NCBI GenBank assembly: GCA_025716855.1 | Contig: JAIXMQ010000043.1 | Coordinates: 186,001 to 250,000 of the forward strand | From: Pilaira anomala | Taxonomy: Eukaryota > Mucoromycota > Mucoromycetes > Mucorales > Mucoraceae | Direction of reading: 5' to 3' | Length of the DNA stretch: 64,000 bases | Part shown: positions 45,400-55,493 of the stretch, piece after piece | Layout of the letters: each line of letters opens with the position of its first letter | How positions within the stretch are numbered: the first letter of the stretch is position 1 | Notes under the pieces: generated by a model | What the model saw: only the letters and a program-made list of their open reading frames with translations | Database searches by the model: none | What the model was told of the DNA's origin: nothing | Made by a program: the position numbers and the translations under genes

Positions 45400-46467
45400 C
45401 ACAATTGGGCGCATATTGTATTACAATCTTTAAAACTTTCTTTATTCTATTATCCCTTATTTGATCTCTCTCTCTCTCTCTTTTTTTTTTTATAATGGTA
45501 ACATGTGGATGCCTTTATATATACAAATGTATTATTTATTTCTTTTCCCCCACACTCTTTCTAAACATATACATATATGCGTAGGCATATAAGAAAAAAA
45601 AAAAAAAAAGTATATATATTTTTAAATCAAGTAAATAAATCTTATAATTATCTCTCTCTCTCTCTCTCTGTTCTCTCTGTACACACGCTACATAGTGCTC
45701 CTAAATAACTGTATAAAAGTAATTGGTCATTTTCATTGTACATCTCAGCTTAGTTTTTGTTTGTGTATATATATACCAAGTGTCTCATCTGTCATTAAAG
45801 AATAAAAACAAAGATCTCTCTCTCTCTCTTTTTCTCTCTCTCTCTCTCTCTAAGTTCTTGTTGATAGATTCAACATAATTATTCACGTACGTAGAAATAT
45901 CGAATTGATTCATGCTTCAATTTGTACAACACTCTTTTGTTTGAAAACAAAAAATGATGTTAGATGACCCTTTCCCCCGACCCTGCCGAATCTTTCCGAT
46001 TACATAATCATTTTTATGAAACAAAAAGATTGTTTCAAACTCTTTTTTATAAATTACCAAGGTTTTACACATTTTTTTATAAAAAGAAACTCTCACACGT
46101 ACAAACCTCCCCCTTTGTATTTTATATGTATAGACTCTTGGAACTAAAAAAGGAATCTCATGCTTTTTTTATTCGATCGCTCTCAAAATTAATTAAGCAA
46201 CCTGTTAATTACTCTGGAATAAACTTTTTTTTTTTTTTTGACATTTTTTTTGGTCTCGAATATACCCGCATGAATCGTATAAAATCGACACAAAATATTT
46301 CCAGAAAAAGAATCTTTTCTGTGTTCCAATTCAACGAATCAAATGACCTCTGAAAGAAGGTCACGGACTTGCTGCTGCTGAGAACCAATCCAAAAAAAAA
46401 GTCTTAAAGAATTACCGATTTCAACATTTTTTTTTTGTTTCCCCTTTCCCCATATTTTTAATTTCCA
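45400..46467. repeat. Intergenic with several (CT)n microsatellites
   Basis: CT/TC dinucleotide tracts occur at about 45464-45482, 45651-45669 and 45813-45852, along with T runs. A 129-residue open frame at 45964-46353 has no recognisable family or splice context and is not called a gene. A CTG triplet stretch sits near 46370. Confidence 0.5.
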
Positions 46468-47026
46468 ATGTATTTTAGTACTGTTTTAAAGCAAGCAGCA
46501 GCTAGTTCTATAAAGACCGGTAATGGAAGTTCAAAACTACGTTTAAGAAAGGCAGCATTAACTTTGGTATAATATTGACTTTTTTTTTTTTTTATTTTTT
46601 TTTCTTCTTCTTCCATCTAACATGTGTTCTTTCTACCCCCCTGTTTAATTAGACACCAGCTGCCGTTTCTCGGTTAAAGGATTTGACTGAAGGACCTACA
46701 CCACAATACTTGCGAGTTGGTGTGAAGCAAAAGGGTTGTTCTGGCAATTCATATGATTTACAATTTACTGATTCAAAGGGAAAGTTTGACGAAATTGTAA
46801 ACCAAGATGGTAAAAAAAAATAAACAAAAAAATAACAAACAAAAAAATTCTAATTGAAGAGTTGTTAAAAATAGGTGTTACTGTTTTGGTCGATTCAAAG
46901 GCTTTAATTACAGTATTAGGATCAGAAATGGATTTTGTTCAAGATAAATTATCAGAGCATTTCGTGTTTAATAATCCTAATGCTAAAGGAACTTGTGGTT
47001 GTGGAGAATCATTTACAACTGTCTAA
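46468..47026 (+). CDS. ISA1: Mitochondrial iron-sulfur cluster assembly protein, A-type (Isa1/HesB)
   Basis: Three exons (46468-46566, 46653-46809, 46875-47026) give 135 residues. A-type carriers help mature 4Fe-4S proteins in mitochondria such as aconitase and lipoate synthase. The first 28 residues are basic and hydroxylated (K-Q-A-A-A-S-S-I-K...K-L-R-L-R-K), a fair mitochondrial presequence. The HesB fold follows, with L-T-P-A-A-V-S-R-L, L-R-V-G-V-K-Q-K-G-C-S-G and the closing G-T-C-G-C-G-E-S-F. The three ligand cysteines are Cys62, Cys126 and Cys128. Isa1 and Isa2 are hard to separate by eye; the spacing and the G-C-S-G-N-S-Y context favour Isa1. The start is the first ATG in the exon and all splice phases agree. 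Confidence 0.9.
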
Positions 47027-47266
47027 AAGAAAAAAAAAATACCATATAGAAAGAAAAACAGCAAAAAAAAAAAAAAAAAAAAAAGATTGATACTGTATAT
47101 AAATATTTAACCCATCAAACCCAACAAACTTTTTTTAATTTCAATAAACAATTGCTTACTAATACGAATACAGGAGGTCATTTTTGCATTATTTGTTTGT
47201 ATTGAACTACCGACTACTTTATTTATTATTATATTTAGACTACTACAATGATGATTACTGATAAAT

Positions 47267-48385
47267 TTAAACATGATAAAACATGGATAATACTGTTAAT
47301 ACTGACATCATACCAACAAGGTAATGATGATCATCATCAAAAAGTGAGACACCAGCAGACATGGGTGGAATGGTCGTGGTAGCAGATGCTACTACACTCG
47401 TTCTTGCACTTGAGGCATTACTCATAGTACTACTACTACGAGTGACCGAGAGAGTTGCAGTAGTAACCACGGATAGACCAGAAGTAGTAGTAGTAGTACC
47501 ACCAGTCATTGTAGGAACAGCACTGGGCGCAACAGTGGTGGGTGGTGCAACTGTGACCTGCACTGAAGTTACGGCACTAATAGCGGCTTCAGAAATAGGA
47601 AGAACGTTTGGTTCCGCAGCAGCAATAACACCTAAATCAGGTGCTACTTGATCAGTAGGATCGAGACGAACGTCTGAAGGAGTGGTATCAACAGCAACAA
47701 CGGGAACAGGCACTCTAGCAGCAGTATCAGCAGCAGGTACAGGTACCGCCTGAGGGACAGCAGCGATGTTTGTATTCTCGACATTACTTTTGGCCGTCTC
47801 AGTATTAGCAACAGCAGGAGGAGGGTTTAAATTAACAGCAGCAGTATTAGGCTCTGCAGCAGCAAGATTAGGCTCACTGGCAGCAGTATTAGGCTCTGCA
47901 GCAGCAAGATTAGGCTCTGTGGCAACAACATTCGGTCCAGTGGCAGCAGTATTAGGCTCAGTGGCAGCAACATTCGGTCCAGTGGCAGCAGGTACTACAG
48001 CTATATCACCCACAGGAGCGGCAGCATTATTAGCACGAGAAGAGGCAGGATGAGCGGTACTGGGAACGACAACAGCAGGAGGGATGAAAGCAGCAGGAAC
48101 AGCAGCAGCAGCCGCAACCGAGGCAGGTACACCAGCGGCCAAAGCAACTGGTATATCAGCAGGAGCAGAGACAGAGCTGCTACGAGAGGCGGTAGAGGGT
48201 TGTTGATTTCTTGCTTGATTGAAAGCGTCCTGAAATACCTTGACGGTATCACCAGATGGATCGTTTAAAGGATGTGAGTTCAAGTAATTTAACATGTCTT
48301 GAAAGAGAATACTGTTTGCATCTTGTTGTTGAGCAAGAACAAGTGTACTTGATAATAACATGATGTAGAGTAAGATACGAATCAT
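47267..48385 (-). CDS. Secreted, probably GPI-anchored Ala/Pro/Thr-rich surface protein
   Basis: A 372-residue intronless frame. Residues 1-18 form a signal peptide (M-I-R-I-L-L-Y-I-M-L-L-S-S-T-L-V-L-A). A short charged region follows. The long middle is low complexity, rich in Ala, Pro, Val, Thr and Ser, with a tandem repeat around residues 135-185 built on A-A-x-E-P-N / A-A-T-G-P-N. The end is a hydrophobic stretch (L-V-G-M-M-S-V-L-T-V-L-S-M-F-Y) typical of a GPI-attachment signal, preceded by a Ser/Thr-rich spacer. Inference: an O-glycosylated cell-wall or spore-surface protein. No enzyme motif is seen, so the function is structural at best. The repeat array is a likely site of length variation between strains. 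Confidence 0.75.
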   Translation of the reverse strand: MIRILLYIMLLSSTLVLAQQQDANSILFQDMLNYLNSHPLNDPSGDTVKVFQDAFNQARNQQPSTASRSSSVSAPADIPVALAAGVPASVAAAAAVPAAFIPPAVVVPSTAHPASSRANNAAAPVGDIAVVPAATGPNVAATEPNTAATGPNVVATEPNLAAAEPNTAASEPNLAAAEPNTAAVNLNPPPAVANTETAKSNVENTNIAAVPQAVPVPAADTAARVPVPVVAVDTTPSDVRLDPTDQVAPDLGVIAAAEPNVLPISEAAISAVTSVQVTVAPPTTVAPSAVPTMTGGTTTTTSGLSVVTTATLSVTRSSSTMSNASSARTSVVASATTTIPPMSAGVSLFDDDHHYLVGMMSVLTVLSMFYHV

Positions 48386-48643
48386 TTTTTTTTTTTTAAG
48401 AGAGAGAGAGAGAGAGATTATGATTATTTTTTTTTTAATAAAAAGAGAAGAGAAGGATATAAAAAAAAAAACGATCTTCTTATTTGTAATTTATATAACA
48501 AAATTGAATATGTCAATATATCAGTATTCAACTGATTAAAATCCTATAAATGGTGTGTATATATTTTTAAATATTTAATATATCATACTGTACAAATTAA
48601 AAAGGAGGTATATATTGACTATTTTAAGTTGGGATTTTCTACG

Positions 48644-49038
48644 TTATTCTCCTTTTGTATTAGAAGAAACGGTTGATTGACTTTTTGTAAAAAAGAAAGG
48701 GTAATGATTCAATAAATTTATAATTTTTTTTAATTTGCTAATACCTTTTTTTTTTTTTTTTTACCTTATCATAGGCTCTCCATATTGATCATATTCAGGT
48801 GTTACTTCTACTGTAGGTATCCCTGTACATCTAACAACGGATTATCATATTAGGTTTGTTTCTCCCTCACTGACCTTTTTCCGCACTTTTTTTTTTATTG
48901 TATTTACTTTAAAAATAAACGAACAAAAGGTGTACATTCTATACTGTTTAAATTCGTTTCACATTGGTATTGAACCATCTCATATAATTTACAATTATCT
49001 GGTCTGTTCTCTAATTCATTTAAAACTTGTTGTGTCAT
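48644..49038 (-). CDS. SOM1: SOM1-like mitochondrial inner-membrane peptidase subunit
   Basis: Three small minus-strand exons (49038-48908, 48830-48765, 48680-48644) encode 77 residues. Known: Som1 is a small cysteine-motif protein that works with the Imp1/Imp2 inner-membrane peptidase, which removes sorting signals in the intermembrane space. Seen: N-C-K-L-Y-E-M-V-Q-Y-Q-C, then E-C-T-P-F-V-R-L-F and a further cysteine (K-C-T-G-I-P), matching the Som1 signature of paired cysteines around L-V-Q-W-x-C and C-x-P-F-x-R-L-F-x-x-C. No presequence, as expected for this import route. The gene is only found by splicing: the last exon is 37 bp and its acceptor is aaaag, the least certain junction. It shares a 173-bp divergent intergenic region with the glycyl-tRNA synthetase gene. 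Confidence 0.75.
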
Positions 49039-49211
49039 TCTTATAAATGAAATATATATATATATATATAAAGGGTACAAGTGTAAAGCAAACAATAAAA
49101 AAAAAAAAAAAAAAGTGGACACAGAAGTTGTTGTGACTTTTTTTTTTTTTTTTTTTTTTGACATATATTTTACTTCAACCCAGGGGGTTCTTGTAAAGTT
49201 TATTATATACA

Positions 49212-50909
49212 ATGTCACAAAAGTTCAAGTCATTACTTGATTTATGTCGTCGTCGAGGCTTCTTATACCAGTCCGCTGAGATCTATGGTGGTTTAAGAGG
49301 AGCTTATGACTATGGACCTTTAGGTGTCGAAATGAAGAAAAATATTTTAAACTCTTGGTGGCAACGCCAAGTCTATTGTCGTGACGACGTAGTAGGTATT
49401 GATACCAGTATCTTGACACCTCATCCAGTTTTGAAAGCTTCAGGGCATGTAGACGAGTTTACCGATTTGTTAGTGGACTGTACTTTAACAAAGGAACGTT
49501 TTCGACCTGATAAAGCACCTGAACTCACATTGGATAAAAATGGACATTTACCTATTACTGCACCCGATAAAGAAACGGCTAGTGTTTGGAAAAAGACCAT
49601 TGAAGAACAACTTTCACCCAATGTATTGATCACGATGGAAGGTAAACGGTTATTATTACATCTCGATCATGTCACCCAACCTGTAAAAGGACATGCGGGT
49701 AAAATTGTATTTAAAAAGAAGAATGAAGAAAGTGCTGTATTCGAATTGAATTATCATGGATATGTTGAACCCAATACGAATTCACCCTTTTTAACAGACA
49801 GTAGACCTTTTAATTTAATGTTTAAGACGTTTTTGGATCCAATTGATCCAATTGATCGTGTGATTCAAACAACAATGAATAAGCAAGGTGAATCTAAACC
49901 GATGATTCGTGAAACTGTGGATCAAGTATTGAAGCCTTCTACTGTCTTTCTTCGACCTGAAACAGCACAAGGTGTTTTTGTCAATTTTGAACAAGTTGTA
50001 CGTACCATGAAGAAAAAACCACCTTTTGGTATTGCACAAGTAGGTAAATCCTTTCGAAATGAAATTAGATTAGAACATGGTATCTTTCGTACACCCGAAT
50101 TTGAACAATTAGAATTGGAATATTTTGTTGCACCTTGGGAATCAAAGCACTATTTTAAATATTGGAGACAACAAAGATATCATTGGTGGTTAGAACATGC
50201 TACACATCCTGAAAACTTTAGACAAAGAGATCATGAAAGTGATGAAATGGCGCATTATGCTACTGGTTGTACAGATGTTGAATATTTGTATCCTTGGGGA
50301 TGGGGAGAAGTAGAAGGTGTAGCCCATCGTGGAAACTATGATTTAACTCAACATATGAAAAATACAGGTGCCAATTTTGAAATTGTAGATGAAAAACCTA
50401 CAATTTCTCCTGGTATAGAAGGAGATTTAGATTTAATACCAAAGGAATTACCTGCACGGTATATACCTCATGTGGTTGAAAGTTCATGTGGATTAAATAG
50501 AGCCATGTTGGCTTATTTGTGTGATGCTTTCCATCAAATTGAAGAAGGTAAAGATAAACCATTAAGGAACGTATTGAAATTACATCCTCGTTTAGCTCCT
50601 ATCAAATGTGCCGTTATGCCCTTAACCGGTAAAGATGAATTTATACCACTCACTAAGAAAGTTGCCAAATCTTTAAGACGTAAAGGATGGTATACAGTCG
50701 TAGAATCTCAAAAATTAAAGATTGGTAAACGTTATTATCGTCATGATGAAATTGGTACTCCTTGGTGTGTTACTGTCGATTATCAAAGTTTGGAAGATGA
50801 CACTGTCACAATTCGTGATCGTGATACAGGCACTCAAGAAAGGGTACATTGGAAGCAAGTTCAAACTGTTATCGGTGATAAACTAATGGAACCTGAAGAG
50901 GATGAGTAA
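49212..50909 (+). CDS. Glycyl-tRNA synthetase, bacterial-type alpha2 form
   Basis: A single-exon 565-residue frame. It charges tRNA-Gly with glycine for translation. Motifs: R-R-R-G-F-L-Y-Q-S-A-E-I-Y-G-G and Y-D-Y-G-P-L-G (motif 1 region), L-R-P-E-T-A-Q-G-V-F-V-N-F, G-K-S-F-R-N-E and F-R-T-P-E-F-E-Q-L (motif 2), then H-P-R-L-A-P-I-K and D-E-I-G-T-P-W-C-V-T-V in the anticodon-binding domain. The opening reads like bacterial alpha2 enzymes (R-R-G-F-I-F-Q-S-S-E-I-Y-G-G) rather than the standard eukaryotic GRS1 (R-R-F-F-Y-x-x-S-F-x-I-Y-G-G). It lacks the WHEP domain and the long eukaryotic insertions, but is longer than a typical bacterial enzyme (about 460-515). No mitochondrial presequence is clear. 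Intronless and fully open. Origin by transfer or from an organelle is an inference; the enzyme assignment itself is firm. Confidence 0.93.
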   Translation: MSQKFKSLLDLCRRRGFLYQSAEIYGGLRGAYDYGPLGVEMKKNILNSWWQRQVYCRDDVVGIDTSILTPHPVLKASGHVDEFTDLLVDCTLTKERFRPDKAPELTLDKNGHLPITAPDKETASVWKKTIEEQLSPNVLITMEGKRLLLHLDHVTQPVKGHAGKIVFKKKNEESAVFELNYHGYVEPNTNSPFLTDSRPFNLMFKTFLDPIDPIDRVIQTTMNKQGESKPMIRETVDQVLKPSTVFLRPETAQGVFVNFEQVVRTMKKKPPFGIAQVGKSFRNEIRLEHGIFRTPEFEQLELEYFVAPWESKHYFKYWRQQRYHWWLEHATHPENFRQRDHESDEMAHYATGCTDVEYLYPWGWGEVEGVAHRGNYDLTQHMKNTGANFEIVDEKPTISPGIEGDLDLIPKELPARYIPHVVESSCGLNRAMLAYLCDAFHQIEEGKDKPLRNVLKLHPRLAPIKCAVMPLTGKDEFIPLTKKVAKSLRRKGWYTVVESQKLKIGKRYYRHDEIGTPWCVTVDYQSLEDDTVTIRDRDTGTQERVHWKQVQTVIGDKLMEPEEDE

Positions 50910-50955
50910 TAATGACGCTTTTTTTTTTTTTTTTTTTTTCTTTATTTGAATAAAA

Positions 50956-51367
50956 TTATGCCAAATCGTCTTCATCAAAATCATCATCAAAGTCTAAAAA
51001 AAAAAAAAAAAAAAAACTATTAAATAACCATATCATTTCTTTATATATCAAACTTACTGTTAAAGAACTTTTGGTGAACAATTGTCTTTTCCAAATGCAT
51101 CATAAGTGTAACCGCTTCTCCCTTTTCGTCAATTGCTTCGTTCCAGCCAAGGGGTGAACCTGCAGACAAGTCAAAACGCGAAAAGTCTCTTGCATTTCTA
51201 CTATACTGAGGTGACATGCTGCTGGCTTGATCTGTAAAGTCTTCTGGATAGAAGGACCTTACTGAATTATTATATCTTTCTTCATCTTCTTCGTCTCCAC
51301 CTTCAGTCATTACAAGATCTTCATCGTCTAAATCTATTCTTTTTATTAACTTCATTGAATGTTGCAT
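50956..51367 (-). CDS. Acidic COP9 signalosome subunit 9-like (CSNAP) protein
   Basis: Two minus-strand exons (51367-51058 and 50993-50956) give about 115 residues. Known: CSN9/CSNAP is a tiny acidic subunit of the COP9 signalosome, which removes NEDD8/Rub1 from cullins. The call rests on the C-terminus: T-L-M-M-H-L-E-K-T-I-V-H-Q-K-F-F-N-N-F followed by D-D-D-F-D-E-D-D-L-A. Animal CSNAP ends similarly, with a short helix, E-K-A-V-H-A-D-F-F-N-D-F and an Asp/Glu cluster. The N-terminal half is longer than in animals and low complexity. The start at 51367 is the only upstream Met in frame but is not otherwise proven; an upstream exon is possible. It converges on the glycyl-tRNA synthetase (46 bp apart) and diverges from SEC15 (224 bp). 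Confidence 0.6.
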
Positions 51368-51591
51368 CTCTATTCCCTTTTTTTTTTTTTTTTTATTTCT
51401 TCAATACCTTCACTATTGGATTCCCATTTATTATTATCACTCATTTTATTAAAGGTTTTGGAACTAAAGAAAAAGAGCTGCAGTTTTTTTTCATTCTCCA
51501 AATGTATGAAAAGAAGGTCCCTTTAAGACCCGACCAATTTCAAAATTACTTTTTCTTCTTCTTTTATCCTTTTTCTTATCCTTCTTGAAGT

Positions 51592-54500
51592 ATGCCTACT
51601 ACAAACGATAGTGAGCTAGGGAAGCTGACAAGGTCTATGGAGAGAACTCATATCAATGATACTAGTGTATTTGCTAACGGTATCGAGTTGACCTTCTCTG
51701 CTACTTTAGATGACTCTGAAAGTTTAGAACAATTGGGACCTGTTATTAAAAGTATTACAAGTACAGGAAAACAAGCTGCGTTTTTAGAAGCTCTTGATGC
51801 ACTCATTAGAAAGAAAGATGGTGAAATTGAACGCATGTGTAATTCTCATTATCAAGTAAAGTTTTTTTTTTTTTTTTTTTTTTGAAGTGAGAGAAACGTT
51901 TTTCTAATAATAACATTTAGGAATTCGTGCATGCTGTAGACCAACTTTTAAAAGTAAGACAAGGTTCAGTAGAGTTACGTAGAAAACTTGCAGAAGTCAA
52001 TGAAACATTACAATCCCGAGGTACAAGATGGGCAGAAAAAGTAAATTAAAAAAGTATATCTCAGCATTATTTCTGCCCTGAAATTCTAATTATTTTTGTT
52101 ATTAGAAAAGAGAATTAACAAACGCTAGAAAAGTACAGCAAAATGTAGAAGATGCTATTGAAGCTTTACAGTCAAGTTTAACTGTACTTGAATCTGCTAA
52201 TAAAGTCAATAACTTGTTGGAAAATAAAAACTATTATGCTGCACTCAAGGTAATATGAAAACATAAAAAAGATAATTTTATTCATGCTAAAATATACCTC
52301 TCCCCCCCCCCAAAAAAAAAAAAAGACATTAGACGGATTGGAAAATGATAGGTTGGGTCTTACAACACAATATACATTTGCAAAAATGCTTAGTCTCGGT
52401 GTACCTGTCATGCAAAACTCAATTAAAGGTACAGTGACAGTAGAGTTAAAGGAATGGTTAGCAAGAGTACGTGAAATCTCGAGAGAAATTGGTAATTTAG
52501 CTATGCAACGTATGCAAGAAAGACAAGATCGTTGGAGATCAAAAACAACAGAAAATCCAAAATTAAAGAATTTACAACATCATCAAGTTAATTCTGCTAT
52601 AGAAATGGTTGTCAACGAAGGATTAGAAAGTAAGAGCTTAAAGAGAATAAAGGAATCATCTCGGCTTACCTATTTTTTTTTTTTGTAGCTAGTATATTGG
52701 ATGAAGTGAATATTGATTTTGAACCTCTTTACCGTTGTATTCATGTGTATGAAACATTAGGTAAACGTAATGAGTTTAAAACATCTTATTCAGAAGATAG
52801 AAGAGTAAGCAGAAAGCAATCGGATTTACCTTGACCCTATACGCTAACAAACAACTTATTAGGCTCAAGCCAATTTGGCATTATCTACACCTATCAATTT
52901 AAAAGATGGTAATTTAGTTACATTTGAAACTTTGTTACAAGATATTGTTGGATTCTTTATTATTGAACACATGATTCTGCACAACACGACTGAATTTAGA
53001 AGTCAAGCAGAAGTAGATGGATTATGGGAAATGGTGACAGGCAAAGTTATTTTGGTAGTATCTGAAAGTTTGAAAGGCTGTAGTGATCCTGAACTGTTTT
53101 TAAGAATCAAATTTTCGTTATTGATTTTCATTCAAACTTTGGAAGGATTTGATTATTCAGTGAAGCCATTACAAGAGACTTTACTGACCCTTTTCCAAAG
53201 ATACTCTGAACTATTGATTAATCAATATAGTGAAGTATTTGAAAAGGTACATATCCATTTAGATGATGTCACAATGATCTTTCATTTTAATTCAAATTTT
53301 AATAGATTGTTCAAGAAGATGAATGTATGCCAATGACAGTAGAGAATGAAGAAGAATTAAAAGAAGTGATGCAATATACCCGGTTCCGACCTGATCGTGA
53401 ATTTATTAAAAGATATGGATTTCCATTACGATTACCGTTTTCAAAAGTATTCCCTACATGCTGTCGAGATGTTAGTTTCTTTGTACATCAATTTTATCAA
53501 TTTGCAGAAGGATTTAGTCAAACACATGGTGAAATGGATGATATTTTGAAAAAGGTTTAGTTTTTTTTTTTTTAATATTAATAGTTTATCATCATATACT
53601 AAAAAGCATACATATTAGGCTGTTGATAGTTTATTGATTCAAAAGGTCAATGCTATTTTACTAAAAAAGTTACAATCTACCAATTTATCCCAAATTGTAC
53701 AAATCATCATTAATATCGAATATTTTGAATCCACTTGTCCTGATTTTGAAATGCTTTTAATGGAAACTAGATCATTTCATCGTTCAGGACATATTCACTT
53801 AAAAGCAACTTCCACATTTAAAGATACTAGAAGAAAAGCTGAAAAACGTATTTTCGAACTTGTCAATTCAAAGTTGGATGAATTCTTGGAATTGTTTGAA
53901 TATGACTGGTAAAAATTAACCTCATCATTTTTTTGCTTTTGTATTAATGCATTTGTATTTTATTAGGGAATCCGAAGAAATTCAAACACAGCCTAGTCCC
54001 AACTTACAGGATTTAGTTACATTTTTGACAAATGTGACAAATGCAGCATTATTGAATTTACCAGAAACTATCAAGAGTTTACTTTATTTTGATGCTCTAG
54101 AACATTTAAGTCAATCCATGAAGACTTTATTACTTGATCCAGATCAACGAAATATAACTGAAATCGCATTAAGTAATTTCGATATTGATGTACGCTTTAT
54201 TGAAGATTTTGTTCGTAATTTGGGTGATCCCACTGTGACTGATACTTTTGTTGAGTTACGTCAATTACTTGATCTTGCTATTATTTGTGATCATCCTGAG
54301 GAATACCTTACACCTCAAGTTAGAAATCGTAAATATAATCGATTAAATGGACGTGATGTGATTGTCTTGTTTGAAAAGTAAGTATTTCTTTTTAGACCAA
54401 ATCAAAACAGATATTAATGATATTTGAATAGGGTTTTACGTACACCGTTACCTAATCATGCTGTACTCACTCAAAAGGAAAGAATGAGACGTAGAGAAAT

Positions 54501-54625
54501 GGAAAATGTAGCCAGGTAATGAAATAAATAGATAGATAATTATTAGTATATATAATTCATATTTACTTTTTTTTTTTTATATTGATAGAGTGTTAAGATC
54601 GGTTCATATTGGTGGATCCAGATAA
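51592..54625 (+). CDS. SEC15: Exocyst complex subunit Sec15
   Basis: Eleven exons: 51592-51855, 51921-52040, 52106-52249, 52326-52629, 52689-52804, 52863-53246, 53306-53554, 53619-53908, 53967-54377, 54432-54515 and 54589-54625. All are in phase and give 800 residues, the usual Sec15 size. Sec15 is the exocyst subunit that binds the Rab GTPase Sec4 and helps tether secretory vesicles to the plasma membrane at growth sites. Family marks: V-D-Q-L-L-K-V-R near 95, N-E-T-L-Q-S-R-G, K-N-Y-Y-A-A-L-K-T-L-D near 172, then E-W-L-A-R-V-R-E-I-S-R-E-I-G and the helical C-terminal half with R-K-Y-N-R-L. Predicted mostly alpha-helical with coiled coils in the first 200 residues. No membrane segment. The donor of exon 7 is weak (gtttag). 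Its stop lies 33 bp from the convergent TPR gene. Confidence 0.93.
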
Positions 54626-54658
54626 AGTTTATTATTGTTTATTATTTTTTTTTTTTTT

Positions 54659-55451
54659 TTACATCTTTTCCTTTAATTTCTCCAAAGCAGTATCGGCCTT
54701 ATCAATGCCTAATAAAGAGGCTCTTTCAAATCTAGTCTTTGCATCATCCAATCTTGATTGTGCTTCATAAACACAGGCAAGGTTATATTGAACTTCGCCA
54801 TCTAATGGGTTAAAGTTAGATGCTTGTTCCAAATGTCTAACAGCACTTTGAGTATCTCTTAACATCAAGTAACAAGATGCAATGTTGGTATGGGCATCTG
54901 CTGAGTTGGGTTCGTACTCCAATGAGCGGTTGAATGCTTTAATAGCGTCCTTGTGCTTACCTATTAAAAAAAAATTAAAAAATCATGCAATTTATAAAAA
55001 AAAAAATTATTATTACCCATTTGAAAGTAACAAACACCAATATTGAAATAACCAGCACTAGTAGGTGCAATTTGAACACTCTTGTGATAACTGTTCATAG
55101 CCTGATAGAATATTACACAATTAAAATCAGGGGGTAAGATATCTTTGAATACACACACATACCATATCAAGAGAACCCTTGTTCATATAGTCAGAACCAT
55201 TCTTGATTTGTTCTTCGGCATCTGCAAGTCTATCTAACTTTGGTGCACTGACGAAAAATGCTATATCAGAATAAAATAAAGTTTTAATTTATATATTTTT
55301 TTTTTTTTGACATGGGGTTTTTTCAACATGTACTTCTTTTGGTCATGACAGCAACGGGTCGAATAGCAGCACGTACGCTATTTTGCGTAGGTACATTAAA
55401 ACGAGTCAAAGACTTGGTTTGTAAAATACTTCTTCTAATAATGTTTGACAT
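54659..55451 (-). CDS. Mitochondrial TPR-repeat protein, specific role unknown
   Basis: Four minus-strand exons (55451-55334, 55260-55163, 55101-55017, 54960-54659) give 200 residues. The first 40 residues are basic and free of acidic residues (M-S-N-I-I-R-R-S-I-L...R-A-A-I-R-P), a good mitochondrial presequence. From about residue 60 the protein is made of tetratricopeptide repeats: M-N-K-G-S-L-D-M-A-M-N-S-Y, A-G-Y-F-N-I-G-V-C-Y, K-D-A-I-K-A-F-N-R-S-L, A-H-T-N-I-A-S-C-Y and V-Q-Y-N-L-A-C-V-Y. TPR arrays bind other proteins. I cannot assign it to a named family. The strong mitochondrial leader and complete splicing make it a real gene. Convergent with SEC15. Confidence 0.75.
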
Positions 55452-55493
55452 GTTGAAATAAAATAAAGAGCAAGGCAATTGTGTTTATGTTGT

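Noticed and set aside
45964..46353. 129-residue open frame upstream of ISA1
   Set aside because: Low-complexity composition, no upstream promoter-like context, no recognisable family and no splice partners.
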